A DNA stretch of 64,000 nt from Acetobacterium malicum subsp. dehalogenans DSM 11527 (lineage in GTDB: Bacteria; Bacillota; Clostridia; Eubacteriales; Eubacteriaceae): contig NZ_AXAC01000007.1 of assembly GCF_000472665.1 (NCBI RefSeq), positions 62,001-126,000 on the forward strand. The letters run 5' to 3'. The position numbers were made by a program, and so were the translations under genes. Positions 1-7,374 of the stretch are shown piece by piece (within the stretch, counting starts at the first letter, position 1; every line of letters starts with the position of its first letter). Under the pieces are notes generated by a model. It was not told the DNA's origin and ran no database searches. It saw only the letters and a list, made by a program, of their open reading frames with translations.

Positions 1-582
1 GCACTCACTCATGCCATTGAAGCTTACATCGGTTGGTATGATACCCCTTTTGTTAGAGAAAAAGCCCTCTCTGCCACACAAACAATCATAAATGATCTGG
101 AGGCAGTTTGTAAAAACGGCAGTGATCTCGGGCTGCGCCGCAATATGCTAGTGGCCTCATATGAGGCAGGCGTCGCCTTTACCCGAGCCTACGTCGGCTA
201 TGTTCACGCCATTGCCCATAATTTGGGCGGCTTTTATGGCGTCCCTCATGGTTTTGCCAACGCCGTTACCCTTCCTCATGTTCTGGAATTCTCAAAGAAA
301 AACGCCGCAAAGAAGTTGGCCGATCTGGCAAGATTCGCCGGTGTTGGTGATCCGGCGGAAAGTGACAATATCTTAACAATGCATTTTATCCAGAAGATTA
401 AAGAAATGAACAAGAATATGGGCATTCCGAGTACCATCGACGCACTCCAGATAAAGGATATCCCCGAACTGTCCGCGCGTATCCTCAAAGAGGCCAATCC
501 GACCTATCCGGTTCCCCGCATTATGGATTACAACGATTGTGTGAATCTTCTGTCCAATTTGATAACACCCCAGCATTTATAG
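1..582 (+). CDS. Iron-containing alcohol dehydrogenase, C-terminal part (5' end outside window)
   Basis: The frame is open from base 1, so the gene starts upstream and about 193 C-terminal residues are visible. The family normally has about 380-390 residues. The first visible residues, ALTHAIEAYIG, are the conserved group III alcohol dehydrogenase helix. HAIAHNLGGFYGVPHGFANA is the iron-binding signature, carrying two of the His ligands. The enzyme would interconvert an alcohol and an aldehyde with NAD(P)H in the cytoplasm; the substrate cannot be read from the fragment. It lies 27 bp before the CooC-like gene on the same strand and may share its transcript. Family assignment is firm. Confidence 0.93.
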   Translation, partial: ALTHAIEAYIGWYDTPFVREKALSATQTIINDLEAVCKNGSDLGLRRNMLVASYEAGVAFTRAYVGYVHAIAHNLGGFYGVPHGFANAVTLPHVLEFSKKNAAKKLADLARFAGVGDPAESDNILTMHFIQKIKEMNKNMGIPSTIDALQIKDIPELSARILKEANPTYPVPRIMDYNDCVNLLSNLITPQHL

Positions 583-609
583 TCACCTAAACAAAGAGAG
601 GATAAAAAA

Positions 610-1371
610 ATGAAAGATACCAAAGTAATCGCCTTCTCAGGTAAAGGCGGGGTGGGAAAAACAAGTCTGGCGGCACTGACCGTTCGGCTGCTCATTGATG
701 CCTTCCCCGAGGCCAGAATTCTGGCCATTGATGCCGATCCGGCTGTAGGTCTGTCCACGGCCCTTGGTGTGGTCGTAACCCATACCGTCGACGATGTCAG
801 GAAGAAGTTTGTCGAAACGGTGGAAAAAGGAAAGAAACAAGAGGCCATCACGTTTTTGAATGAAGCACACTACGAAATTACTGACAGTATAGTCGAAACG
901 GAGAACTTTGCGTTTTTAGCCATTGGCAGACCAGAAAATGCCGGCTGTTACTGCTCGGTAAACAGCTTTTTGAAGGAAACCATCAGTGCTTTAACTGAGG
1001 ATTTTGATTATGTGGTCATTGACGGTGAAGCGGGAGTTGAACAGGTGAACCGGCGGGTTATGGAAAAAGTCACTCATCTGATTTTGGTGAGCGATGCCAG
1101 CAAAAAAGGGATTGGTGTGATCCACACCATCCGGGACGTAGCTAAACATCTGGGAATGTACAATCAAACGGGTGCCATCATCAACCGAATAAAAAACGAA
1201 ACCATTAAACAACTGGTTGATACCGGTGATATCGATGTCCTGAATTATATTCCAGAAGACGAAGCATTGAGCCTGATGGACGTACAGGGGCAATGCCTTC
1301 TGAAACTGAATGCTACCACACCTGCCATCCAAGGACTCCGGGAAGCATTGATTCAAATTAACGTTATTTAA
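610..1371 (+). CDS. CooC/AcsF-type nickel-insertion-like P-loop ATPase
   Basis: This 253-residue MinD/SIMIBI-class ATPase has a deviant Walker A, GKGGVGKT, at residues 11-18. DADPAVGLS follows at 41-49, and a CYC pair (Cys113, Cys115) sits where CooC carries its dimer-bridging metal-binding CxC. CooC and AcsF use ATP to help insert nickel into CO dehydrogenase or acetyl-CoA synthase. Here the neighbours are 2-hydroxyacyl-CoA dehydratase-like proteins and an ACS-like domain protein, so it may serve metallocluster assembly or activation in this system (inference). The start is supported by a GAGAGG ribosome site. The next gene follows 20 bp downstream. Confidence 0.82.
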   Translation: MKDTKVIAFSGKGGVGKTSLAALTVRLLIDAFPEARILAIDADPAVGLSTALGVVVTHTVDDVRKKFVETVEKGKKQEAITFLNEAHYEITDSIVETENFAFLAIGRPENAGCYCSVNSFLKETISALTEDFDYVVIDGEAGVEQVNRRVMEKVTHLILVSDASKKGIGVIHTIRDVAKHLGMYNQTGAIINRIKNETIKQLVDTGDIDVLNYIPEDEALSLMDVQGQCLLKLNATTPAIQGLREALIQINVI

Positions 1372-1391
1372 AAAATAAGAGGAGGACAGAT

Positions 1392-2603
1392 ATGAAAGAT
1401 CTCAAGCATATTCATTATTTTACAGCCCTGCTTGAAGATGCCAACAATGAGTTGGTTCGAGCAGCAAAAAAAGATGGTGGCATAGCCGTTGGCTATACCT
1501 GTTATTATATTCCGGAGGCATTACTTAATGTGGGCAATGCCTTCTCGGTCAGACTACGAGCCCCCAAAACAGGCAGTCTGGATATTTCCCAATATTATAT
1601 GGGCAGTATGAATTGCAGCTATGTCCGGGCCTTGCTCGAGCGAGCCTTTGAAGGCGGTTACCACTTTTTAGATGCATTCTTTTCAAGTGAAACCTGCCAG
1701 CAGATGAACCGGCTTGTGGAGAATATCTACGAATTAAAACTGATCGATAACGGAACCTTTTATCATAGCATCATCGATGCACCATTAAAGATATCCCCAC
1801 ATGGTATCAAACATTACACCAATCAAATCCGTACGCATTTTCTTGAGCCACTACGCGATCAGTTCGGAATTGATATCTCAGAAACAGCCCTTCGTAACGC
1901 AGTAGCTGAGCACAATCGGATGTGTGCGATTTTTGAAGAAATATCCGAGCTGCGAAAAGCAGATAACCCCGGCATTACTGCTACCGAGTTTCATATTCTC
2001 AATCTGGTCAGTTATTCCTGTCCTACCGGGTTGATTCTGCCATATCTGGAGGAAACCCTTGTTGAACTCAAAAAGCGAAAACTGGATCCTAAAATACCAT
2101 ATCGTGCCCGGGTGGTCGTAGTCGGTTCAGAAATGGATGATTATGGTTTTACTGAACTGATTGAGTACTGTGGTGCATATGTGGTAGCGGATCGGTATTG
2201 CTTTGGCTCAATGCCCGGGCGTCAGCAGATTCCAATTAATGACGATGAGGATATTGTCGAGGTGGTTTGCCGTTTTTATCTGGAAACCAACCAGTGTCCC
2301 CGCTTTATGTCGCAGGAGAAGGTTCAAGAACGCCGAGACGTGGTAAAAGCGCTGTATGATGAGTACAATGCGGACGGAATTATTTATGAACAGATGAAAT
2401 TTTGTGACTATTGGGGCTATGAGCGGGCTGTGGCTTCGTTTGTCCTCCATGAAGAAATGGGCATTCCCACCGTTGCCCTGGATCGTGAGTATACCGTGCA
2501 AGCCTCCGGGCAACTGCGAACCCGGGTTCAGGCCTTCGTTGAAAGTCTGGAAATCAAAAAAATTCAAAAAGCAAAAAATCAAAATGAAGGGGAAAAGAAA
2601 TGA
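1392..2603 (+). CDS. 2-hydroxyacyl-CoA dehydratase / double-cubane-cluster family protein, smaller component
   Basis: This 403-residue protein has the HgdB/FldC/BcrC-type layout: GYTCYYIPEALLNVGNAF near residues 35-52, then GSMNCSYVRALLERAF, then FFSSETCQQMNR. The Cys residues lie where the family binds its Fe-S cluster. Relatives are dehydratases, benzoyl-CoA reductases or double-cubane cluster proteins fed one electron at a time by an ATP-dependent activase. The gene has a GAGGAGG ribosome site and overlaps the next gene by ATGA, implying coupled synthesis of two components. The substrate is not recognisable. Confidence 0.82.
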   Translation: MKDLKHIHYFTALLEDANNELVRAAKKDGGIAVGYTCYYIPEALLNVGNAFSVRLRAPKTGSLDISQYYMGSMNCSYVRALLERAFEGGYHFLDAFFSSETCQQMNRLVENIYELKLIDNGTFYHSIIDAPLKISPHGIKHYTNQIRTHFLEPLRDQFGIDISETALRNAVAEHNRMCAIFEEISELRKADNPGITATEFHILNLVSYSCPTGLILPYLEETLVELKKRKLDPKIPYRARVVVVGSEMDDYGFTELIEYCGAYVVADRYCFGSMPGRQQIPINDDEDIVEVVCRFYLETNQCPRFMSQEKVQERRDVVKALYDEYNADGIIYEQMKFCDYWGYERAVASFVLHEEMGIPTVALDREYTVQASGQLRTRVQAFVESLEIKKIQKAKNQNEGEKK

Positions 2604-4327
2604 CCGTTACAAGTAATAATCTCAAAGACAATGCCAAGCTTTTCGGCGATATCTTCACTGAAGCCATCAAGCTGGAACTGGCTAACTATGACCATAAAAC
2701 AATTTTAATGGATCTAAAAAAGAAGTTTGAGCCCGGAAAGCTGACACCATTGCTGACGGGTCAAGTTTCAATCAAGGCTGCTGTAAACCAGTATCTGACC
2801 GGGAACGGGTTACAGGACACCATTGAAGATAAAACCGGTATCTATAAGCACCGCGAGTGGCGGGGACCAGTCGATACGCTCTATGATTATGTCAAATGGT
2901 TGGAGCTCTGGGGAATTCTGGGCAAATGGTTGTTAAAACACCCTGTCACCAATGTATCTGCCCTCCTGCGTTATCGTTGGATGGCCGCCTATCTGACGAC
3001 ACCGTCCTTTTTCGATCATAATGTTCCGGGTTTTCGGGGAACGATGCTGCGAGCTGGCCGGATGAATCTGAATACGATTGCCAAACTTTTGACGGCGAAT
3101 ATGGAGGACATTTTTTCCGCTGATCTGAATATTAATCCTGAAAATGAAAATGCGAAAAAATATATCTGCATTGATGCTTACATGCCAAAACTGATTACCG
3201 CCGGTTTTTCTGAACATCAAGGCATATTGGCTCATCTGGTTCCCCATTACCTGCCCTCGATCATTAATCATCATTTGCCCGAGCATTATCTCGATGTAAC
3301 CGAAAGCTACGGGGTTCCGGCAGATGTTTGCGGTCTGCCATCGATGGAATCCGGAGTCGCCATTGAGGATGACTTTCCCAAAATCGGCTGTTGCTATATC
3401 TCGACCAATATGCCTTGTGACGGCAGTATTATGTCAAGCAGTATTTTAGATCGCCGTTTCCAGTTACCAACCTATGTATTAAATACGCCCATGCGTCATA
3501 CCCGTGAAGATACTCAGGAATACGCCATTGAGGAATTAAAAGAATGTATTAAGTTTATGGAAAAACATACTGGTGAAACGTATGATTATAATCTCCTCCG
3601 CGAAGCCTGTGAACGCTGGAACGAACAAAACGCCTTAAGGCTTGAAAAATGGGAAATGAATGCAACTGATACCCCGCCACACTACGGAGCTTCTAATTGG
3701 ATGTATCGGATCTTTACCTACCAGGATGCATGCGGGAGTCAAGTGGCTATCAAAAATGACCGTAAGGTCAATAAAGTCATGCGCAAAAGCTTGGGCAAAT
3801 TGCGAAAATATCCACAACAAACCCGCCATCGCGCCGTTGTTTGGAATACCGTTGCCAATATGTACAGTGCTCTGGACGAATGGCTGCTGAACTGCTGGGG
3901 GATTGAAGCAGTGTTTGAGTTTATTGAGCATCAGGGTCACCGCCCCATTGATACCGCTACCGTGGATTCCATGCTGGCAGGTGTGGCTAAAGTCATTCAG
4001 GAAGCGACCATGCGGGTTCACAGCAAAGGTGGATATAATGCATATACGGATGATCTCTGGCTGCTAGTCGAGCAGTATGACTGTGACATGATTGTCATGT
4101 TTGATCAGATCTCTTGTAAAGGTCCGGCAGCTATCACAGGTTTACTGGAAGAAGAGGCTCGTCGAAGAGGGATAAAAATGGTCTGGTTAAAACAGGATCT
4201 GGTCGATGCCAGAACCATCAGCCGTCGGGATATGCGTGACCAGATCAACAAATACATGGAAGCGGTCATGAATGAAACGCCTCTGGATCCGACGCTGAGA
4301 GATTTCGATGATGGCGAAAGCTGGTAA
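2600..4327 (+). CDS. 2-hydroxyacyl-CoA dehydratase family protein, unusually long component
   Basis: This 575-residue protein is translationally coupled to the previous gene by an ATGA overlap. The C-terminal half has the family features: GCCYISTNMPCDGS, FTYQDACG and a late YDCDMIVMFDQISCKGP that resembles the C-terminal Cys-containing segment of HgdA-like subunits. Usual subunits have about 380-480 residues, so this one is roughly 100-200 longer, mostly in the N-terminal part, which I could not assign. It probably pairs with the 403-residue protein as the catalytic complex and takes electrons from the activase encoded next. Substrate unknown. Confidence 0.75.
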   Translation: MTVTSNNLKDNAKLFGDIFTEAIKLELANYDHKTILMDLKKKFEPGKLTPLLTGQVSIKAAVNQYLTGNGLQDTIEDKTGIYKHREWRGPVDTLYDYVKWLELWGILGKWLLKHPVTNVSALLRYRWMAAYLTTPSFFDHNVPGFRGTMLRAGRMNLNTIAKLLTANMEDIFSADLNINPENENAKKYICIDAYMPKLITAGFSEHQGILAHLVPHYLPSIINHHLPEHYLDVTESYGVPADVCGLPSMESGVAIEDDFPKIGCCYISTNMPCDGSIMSSSILDRRFQLPTYVLNTPMRHTREDTQEYAIEELKECIKFMEKHTGETYDYNLLREACERWNEQNALRLEKWEMNATDTPPHYGASNWMYRIFTYQDACGSQVAIKNDRKVNKVMRKSLGKLRKYPQQTRHRAVVWNTVANMYSALDEWLLNCWGIEAVFEFIEHQGHRPIDTATVDSMLAGVAKVIQEATMRVHSKGGYNAYTDDLWLLVEQYDCDMIVMFDQISCKGPAAITGLLEEEARRRGIKMVWLKQDLVDARTISRRDMRDQINKYMEAVMNETPLDPTLRDFDDGESW

Positions 4328-4360
4328 ACTACTAAATTTAAAAAGGACAGGTGAAGATAA

Positions 4361-5164
4361 ATGAGTAAATATTTTGGTGGATGTGATGTAGGTTCAACCT
4401 ACGGAAAGTGTGTTATTTTAAATCAAAACGGAGATATCTGCGGACACTCCATTGTGCGCAGTAAAATTAATCCGGTTGAGACAGCTAACTTTGCATTGGC
4501 AGAAGCGATGGCTGAAATAAAAGATCTCAAGAACGCTGAAGCATTAAGTTATCTGGTAGGTACCGGTTATGGTCGCAACAAGGTTCCTTTTGCTGACGAA
4601 AATATTTCAGAAATAAGCTGCCACGCCATGGGTGTTCATATAACCAATGCCGAAGTAACCGGAATTATTGATGTCGGCGGGCAGGATGTTAAAGGCATTG
4701 CCATTGATACCGACGGTACGGTTAAAAACTTTGCGATGAACGATAAATGTGCGGCTGGAACCGGCAAATTCTATGAAGCCATGGCACGCGCGTTTGAAAT
4801 GACGCTGGAAGACTTTTCCAAGCTGTCACTAACAGCTGAAAACGTCATTCCAATTACAGCCCAATGTACAGTTTTTGCAGAATCTGAAGTCATTTCTCTG
4901 GTCGGCGATGGCAAACCCCGGGATGAGATTGCGGCCGGACTGCAGATGTCGATTGCTAAGCGGTGCTTTGTTATGGCCAAGAAAGCCGGAACAGATGGAC
5001 TCATTACCATGACCGGCGGCTGTGCCAAGAACGATGGTCTCAAACAGGCCATCGAACATGTGCTCAAGCTCAAAATTGCCGAACTGAAAACCGATCCTCA
5101 GTTGATGGGGGCTTTAGGTGCAGCAGAATTTGCCCGCCAGAAGGGAATGGTTCAAGTAGGTTAA
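4361..5164 (+). CDS. 2-hydroxyacyl-CoA dehydratase activase (HgdC/FldI-type ASKHA ATPase)
   Basis: This 267-residue member of the acetate kinase/Hsp70 ATPase fold begins with the phosphate-1 motif FGGCDVGSTYGKCV. NDKCAAGTGKF (Cys130) and ITAQCTVFAESE (Cys169) are the conserved Cys positions that hold the [4Fe-4S] cluster bridging the homodimer. MTGGCAKN is the adenosine motif. The protein couples ATP hydrolysis to one-electron transfer from reduced ferredoxin or flavodoxin onto the dehydratase or double-cubane protein. Length is typical for the family. It follows the large component by 33 bp in the same operon. Confidence 0.9.
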   Translation: MSKYFGGCDVGSTYGKCVILNQNGDICGHSIVRSKINPVETANFALAEAMAEIKDLKNAEALSYLVGTGYGRNKVPFADENISEISCHAMGVHITNAEVTGIIDVGGQDVKGIAIDTDGTVKNFAMNDKCAAGTGKFYEAMARAFEMTLEDFSKLSLTAENVIPITAQCTVFAESEVISLVGDGKPRDEIAAGLQMSIAKRCFVMAKKAGTDGLITMTGGCAKNDGLKQAIEHVLKLKIAELKTDPQLMGALGAAEFARQKGMVQVG

Positions 5165-5168
5165 AAAC

Positions 5169-5336
5169 ATGAAAAATAAGATGAAAATTATAAAAATGAT
5201 CTTAAAAATATTCGGCTGTTTTTTTGGTGTCACATTTATCGTATACTGGTTTAATCTGGACAGTAAACTAATCCGTAAACTATTTCCAATTTTTACCGCC
5301 TATTACGACCGCCTGCCCAGAAATAGAAGGCTGTAA
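5169..5336 (+). CDS. Small single-pass membrane protein, 55 aa, unknown
   Basis: ATG at 5169 opens a 55-codon frame ending in TAA at 5334-5336. It lies 4 bp after the activase stop and 6 bp before the next gene, so it fits tightly into the operon. A basic N-terminus (MKNKMKIIKM) precedes one hydrophobic segment at about residues 11-29 (FGCFFGVTFIVYW). The C-terminus is basic and tyrosine-rich. A weak AGGT ribosome site precedes the ATG. I recognise no family. The position suggests a membrane anchor or small accessory factor for the dehydratase system; a chance frame is not excluded. Confidence 0.5.
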   Translation: MKNKMKIIKMILKIFGCFFGVTFIVYWFNLDSKLIRKLFPIFTAYYDRLPRNRRL

Positions 5337-5342
5337 TCGAAA

Positions 5343-6059
5343 ATGGATATTTTCGATCAATATGCCGAAACGATTGAACAACAGCTAAAATGTGAAACAA
5401 TACAACGTCTATTAAATGAGAAAAGTAGTTGGCCAGTCGCAGAAAAAAACCCTTTCCTCATGGAAAGGGATACCGCATTGGAGCTGGGTGGTTACCCCAA
5501 AGAGAGCCTTAATCTTACATTGAGTTCAACAAACTTTGATTTTGGGAACCAGAGCGGCGTCTATCTGATTGGCGATCCAGAGCTACGGAAGGGTAAGAAT
5601 AACCACCTATCTTTTGGAAAGATCGTCCTAATAAAAAATAAAGACGTTGAAAAAGATGATATCTATAACTATCTGAAGTCTGTGGAATTTGCAGATATCC
5701 GGCAGCACTTTTCTGATATCATGGTCCGGATGTCATCTCAGAAGCTGTTTACCAACCTACGCATCGGAAAAAAAGCCATGAAAAAGGGATTTACGATTGA
5801 AAAGCTTGGATGGGCGATGTATCGTTGTTTTTTGGCGCAACCGCAAATAGAACAGGTAAAGATTATTATGATTGTGGGAGACAGTCCTTTATATAAAAAG
5901 CTGCTCCCCGTTGCCGAAAAAATAAAAGATGCTACATCAGCCCTCAATACAATGTTCGACGGTATGGATCTCGATTGCCAAAGCTGTAAGCTCAGCGAAA
6001 TATGCGATGAGGTCGAGGGCTTAAAAAAAATGCATCAGCAGGCAAGAACAGCGGAATGA
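5343..6059 (+). CDS. Stand-alone protein resembling the middle (A2) domain of acetyl-CoA synthase
   Basis: This 238-residue protein, compared from memory with Moorella AcsB, aligns in order with its central domain. ELGGYPKESLNLTL matches EMGGNRTPAFELV, and GDPELRKGKNNHLSFGKIV matches the IGPDIDQIPEGSKLPLGIL region. RIGKKAMKKGFTIEKLG matches RVSKDAVAKGFRFKNYG, followed by a hydrophobic strand and a CxxC segment (DCQSCKLSEIC) near the place of SCVLCQ. The Ni-Fe-S A-cluster domain is absent. In ACS the A2 domain faces the methyl-donor protein. The function here is unknown; with the CooC-like ATPase it points to a metalloenzyme linked to C1 chemistry (inference). Confidence 0.6.
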   Translation: MDIFDQYAETIEQQLKCETIQRLLNEKSSWPVAEKNPFLMERDTALELGGYPKESLNLTLSSTNFDFGNQSGVYLIGDPELRKGKNNHLSFGKIVLIKNKDVEKDDIYNYLKSVEFADIRQHFSDIMVRMSSQKLFTNLRIGKKAMKKGFTIEKLGWAMYRCFLAQPQIEQVKIIMIVGDSPLYKKLLPVAEKIKDATSALNTMFDGMDLDCQSCKLSEICDEVEGLKKMHQQARTAE

Positions 6060-6146
6060 ACATCAAATATAAGTTCTTGTTAGAATACGCGCCTTAAGGT
6101 TTTGGTGATCCCTTAACAAAGAAGATTGTGTCAGATAAATTCACTT

Positions 6147-6183
6147 ATATCGCCGTAAAAGCCCCTCAGGATTACGGCGGTAT
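6147..6183. other. Hairpin in the 6060-6336 intergenic stretch
   Basis: CGCCGTAA (6151-6158) and TTACGGCG (6172-6179) form an 8-bp perfect stem, extended by imperfect AT pairs, with a 13-nt loop. No T-run follows on either strand, so it is not a standard intrinsic terminator. It may still end or protect the dehydratase operon transcript. Nothing else is recognisable between 6060 and 6266. Confidence 0.4.
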
Positions 6184-6266
6184 AGGTTATATCATTCCGT
6201 CACGATTCCATTCGTATGCATGAACGTAACAAGCTACAAAAAAAGCACCGTTAAATTGAGATCAAT

Positions 6267-6309
6267 AAAAAAAGCACTTTCATTCATTACGTTTGAAGAT
6301 GCTTTTTTG
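6267..6309 (-). terminator. Rho-independent terminator of the glutamine amidotransferase gene
   Basis: A-run plus AGCA (6267-6276) pairs with TGCTTTTTT (6300-6308). Read on the minus strand, a short stem is followed by a run of T. It lies 28 bp beyond the stop at 6337. The A- and T-rich flanks would also allow termination from the plus side. Confidence 0.6.
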
Positions 6310-6336
6310 TTATTCTTATTAATCATTATTGAATCG

Positions 6337-7047
6337 TTAACTATTTTTTATTTCATTCTCCGTTATTTTGCTTTCATTTAAACGTGTTACATCGGAATTA
6401 CTCATCGCTAATTCATAAAAACGCCTGAGTAAAGCCATGCCATATGTTTTATGTTCCACTGTATTACAAAATACATCTCCAACACATTCCGGATGGAACT
6501 GAACGCCCCATACATTATCCTTAAATCTCAAGGCATGGGTTGATTCAAAATCATTTTGAGCTAATATCACCGCATTTTGAGGTAATCTGGTAACGGTCTG
6601 AAAGTGAGATGCATAGGCACTGAAATGTTCCGGTAATACTCCCAGTAATGGGTCTTTCTTGCCTTCTTCGGTAAGACGAATCTCAACCTCTCCCTTTTCT
6701 TCTCCCAGTTCATGATAGTCAACCGAACCACCAAAGGTATGGGCAAGCAATTGATGTCCAAAACAGATACCTAAAACAGGGATATTCATTTTAACAACCT
6801 GCTTTAGCCATTGAGCAGTGGCAACTCCCCAAGGTTCCAAAGCAGTTACCATTGAAGGGGAACCGGTAATAATAATGCCGGCAATATCATCAGGCAGGAT
6901 CGGTACTGCATTTTCATAAACCGAAATTACACGGATATCATCATACGGTATCCCAACACATTGAGCAATACGCATGTCGCAATCTCCACATTTGTTGATC
7001 ACATGCTGATCCGATGATCCTGTTTTTATAATGAGTAGTTTTTTCAT
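6337..7047 (-). CDS. Class I glutamine amidotransferase-like hydrolase (COG0518 type)
   Basis: This 236-residue protein has a complete class I amidotransferase triad: Cys95 in GICFGHQLL, and His185 and Glu187 in VQFHPEC. The longer frame, whose ATG is at 7068, has its first codons overlapping the GGAGGAGG ribosome site, so the start at 7047 (MKKLLIIKTG) is chosen. There is no synthetase domain and no ammonia-accepting partner nearby. Such free-standing members include gamma-glutamyl peptidases acting on glutathione-type thiols. Its promoter carries the same downstream element as the sulfur genes in this window, so a role in gamma-glutamyl-thiol breakdown is plausible (inference). Confidence 0.8.
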   Translation of the reverse strand: MKKLLIIKTGSSDQHVINKCGDCDMRIAQCVGIPYDDIRVISVYENAVPILPDDIAGIIITGSPSMVTALEPWGVATAQWLKQVVKMNIPVLGICFGHQLLAHTFGGSVDYHELGEEKGEVEIRLTEEGKKDPLLGVLPEHFSAYASHFQTVTRLPQNAVILAQNDFESTHALRFKDNVWGVQFHPECVGDVFCNTVEHKTYGMALLRRFYELAMSNSDVTRLNESKITENEIKNS

Positions 7048-7087
7048 AATCGTTCCTCCTCCAATCAAGCGCTTTTTATTTCATACT

Positions 7088-7132
7088 TTTCATATATGTT
7101 TTTATTTTAAGTAAAAATCAGACAATTGTCAA
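7088..7132 (-). promoter_or_regulatory. Sigma-A promoter plus CATATA operator-like element for the amidotransferase
   Basis: On the minus strand: TTGACA (7132-7127), 17-bp spacer, TAAAAT (7109-7104), then AAAAACATATATGAA (7102-7088). The element immediately after the -10 matches those downstream of the cysK, O-acetylhomoserine sulfhydrylase, corrinoid-operon and metQ promoters. Confidence 0.7.
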
Positions 7133-7200
7133 TAGCAATATCTTTAAAAGTTATTTATTTTTATTCATATTATTTTTATATGTTTTGTGTGTTTTTTCTA

Positions 7201-7254
7201 TTGCAATCGCCATCGCATGCTGCTATAATAAAACACGTTAATCATATATTATTA
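7201..7254 (+). promoter_or_regulatory. metQ promoter with AATCATATA operator-like element
   Basis: TTGCAA (7201-7206), 17-bp spacer and a perfect TATAAT (7224-7229). TTAATCATATATTATTAC begins at 7238, just downstream of the -10, in the same place as the shared element at the other sulfur promoters. About 145 nt of leader separate the -10 from metQ. Confidence 0.75.
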
Positions 7255-7279
7255 CTATGTTTTAAAAGGAGGTAGCCCC

Positions 7280-7312
7280 ATGATGAAATCCAGATGTTGT
7301 CTTATTCGCTAA
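7280..7312 (+). CDS. Ten-residue Cys-Cys leader peptide upstream of metQ
   Basis: ATG at 7280, behind a strong AAAGGAGGT ribosome site, encodes MMKSRCCLIR and stops at 7312. It lies between the metQ promoter and the metQ start. Tandem Cys codons near the end of a very short, well-initiated frame are typical of leader peptides that sense cysteine through ribosome stalling. I see no terminator hairpin between 7312 and 7375, so the mechanism may be translational or act through RNA stability. The start could also be the second ATG (7283). Confidence 0.7.
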   Translation: MMKSRCCLIR

Positions 7313-7374
7313 TTTTATGTAGTAGATAAATCAAACGACTGTAAATTTTATGATTAGAAAAGAGAGGATAACAA

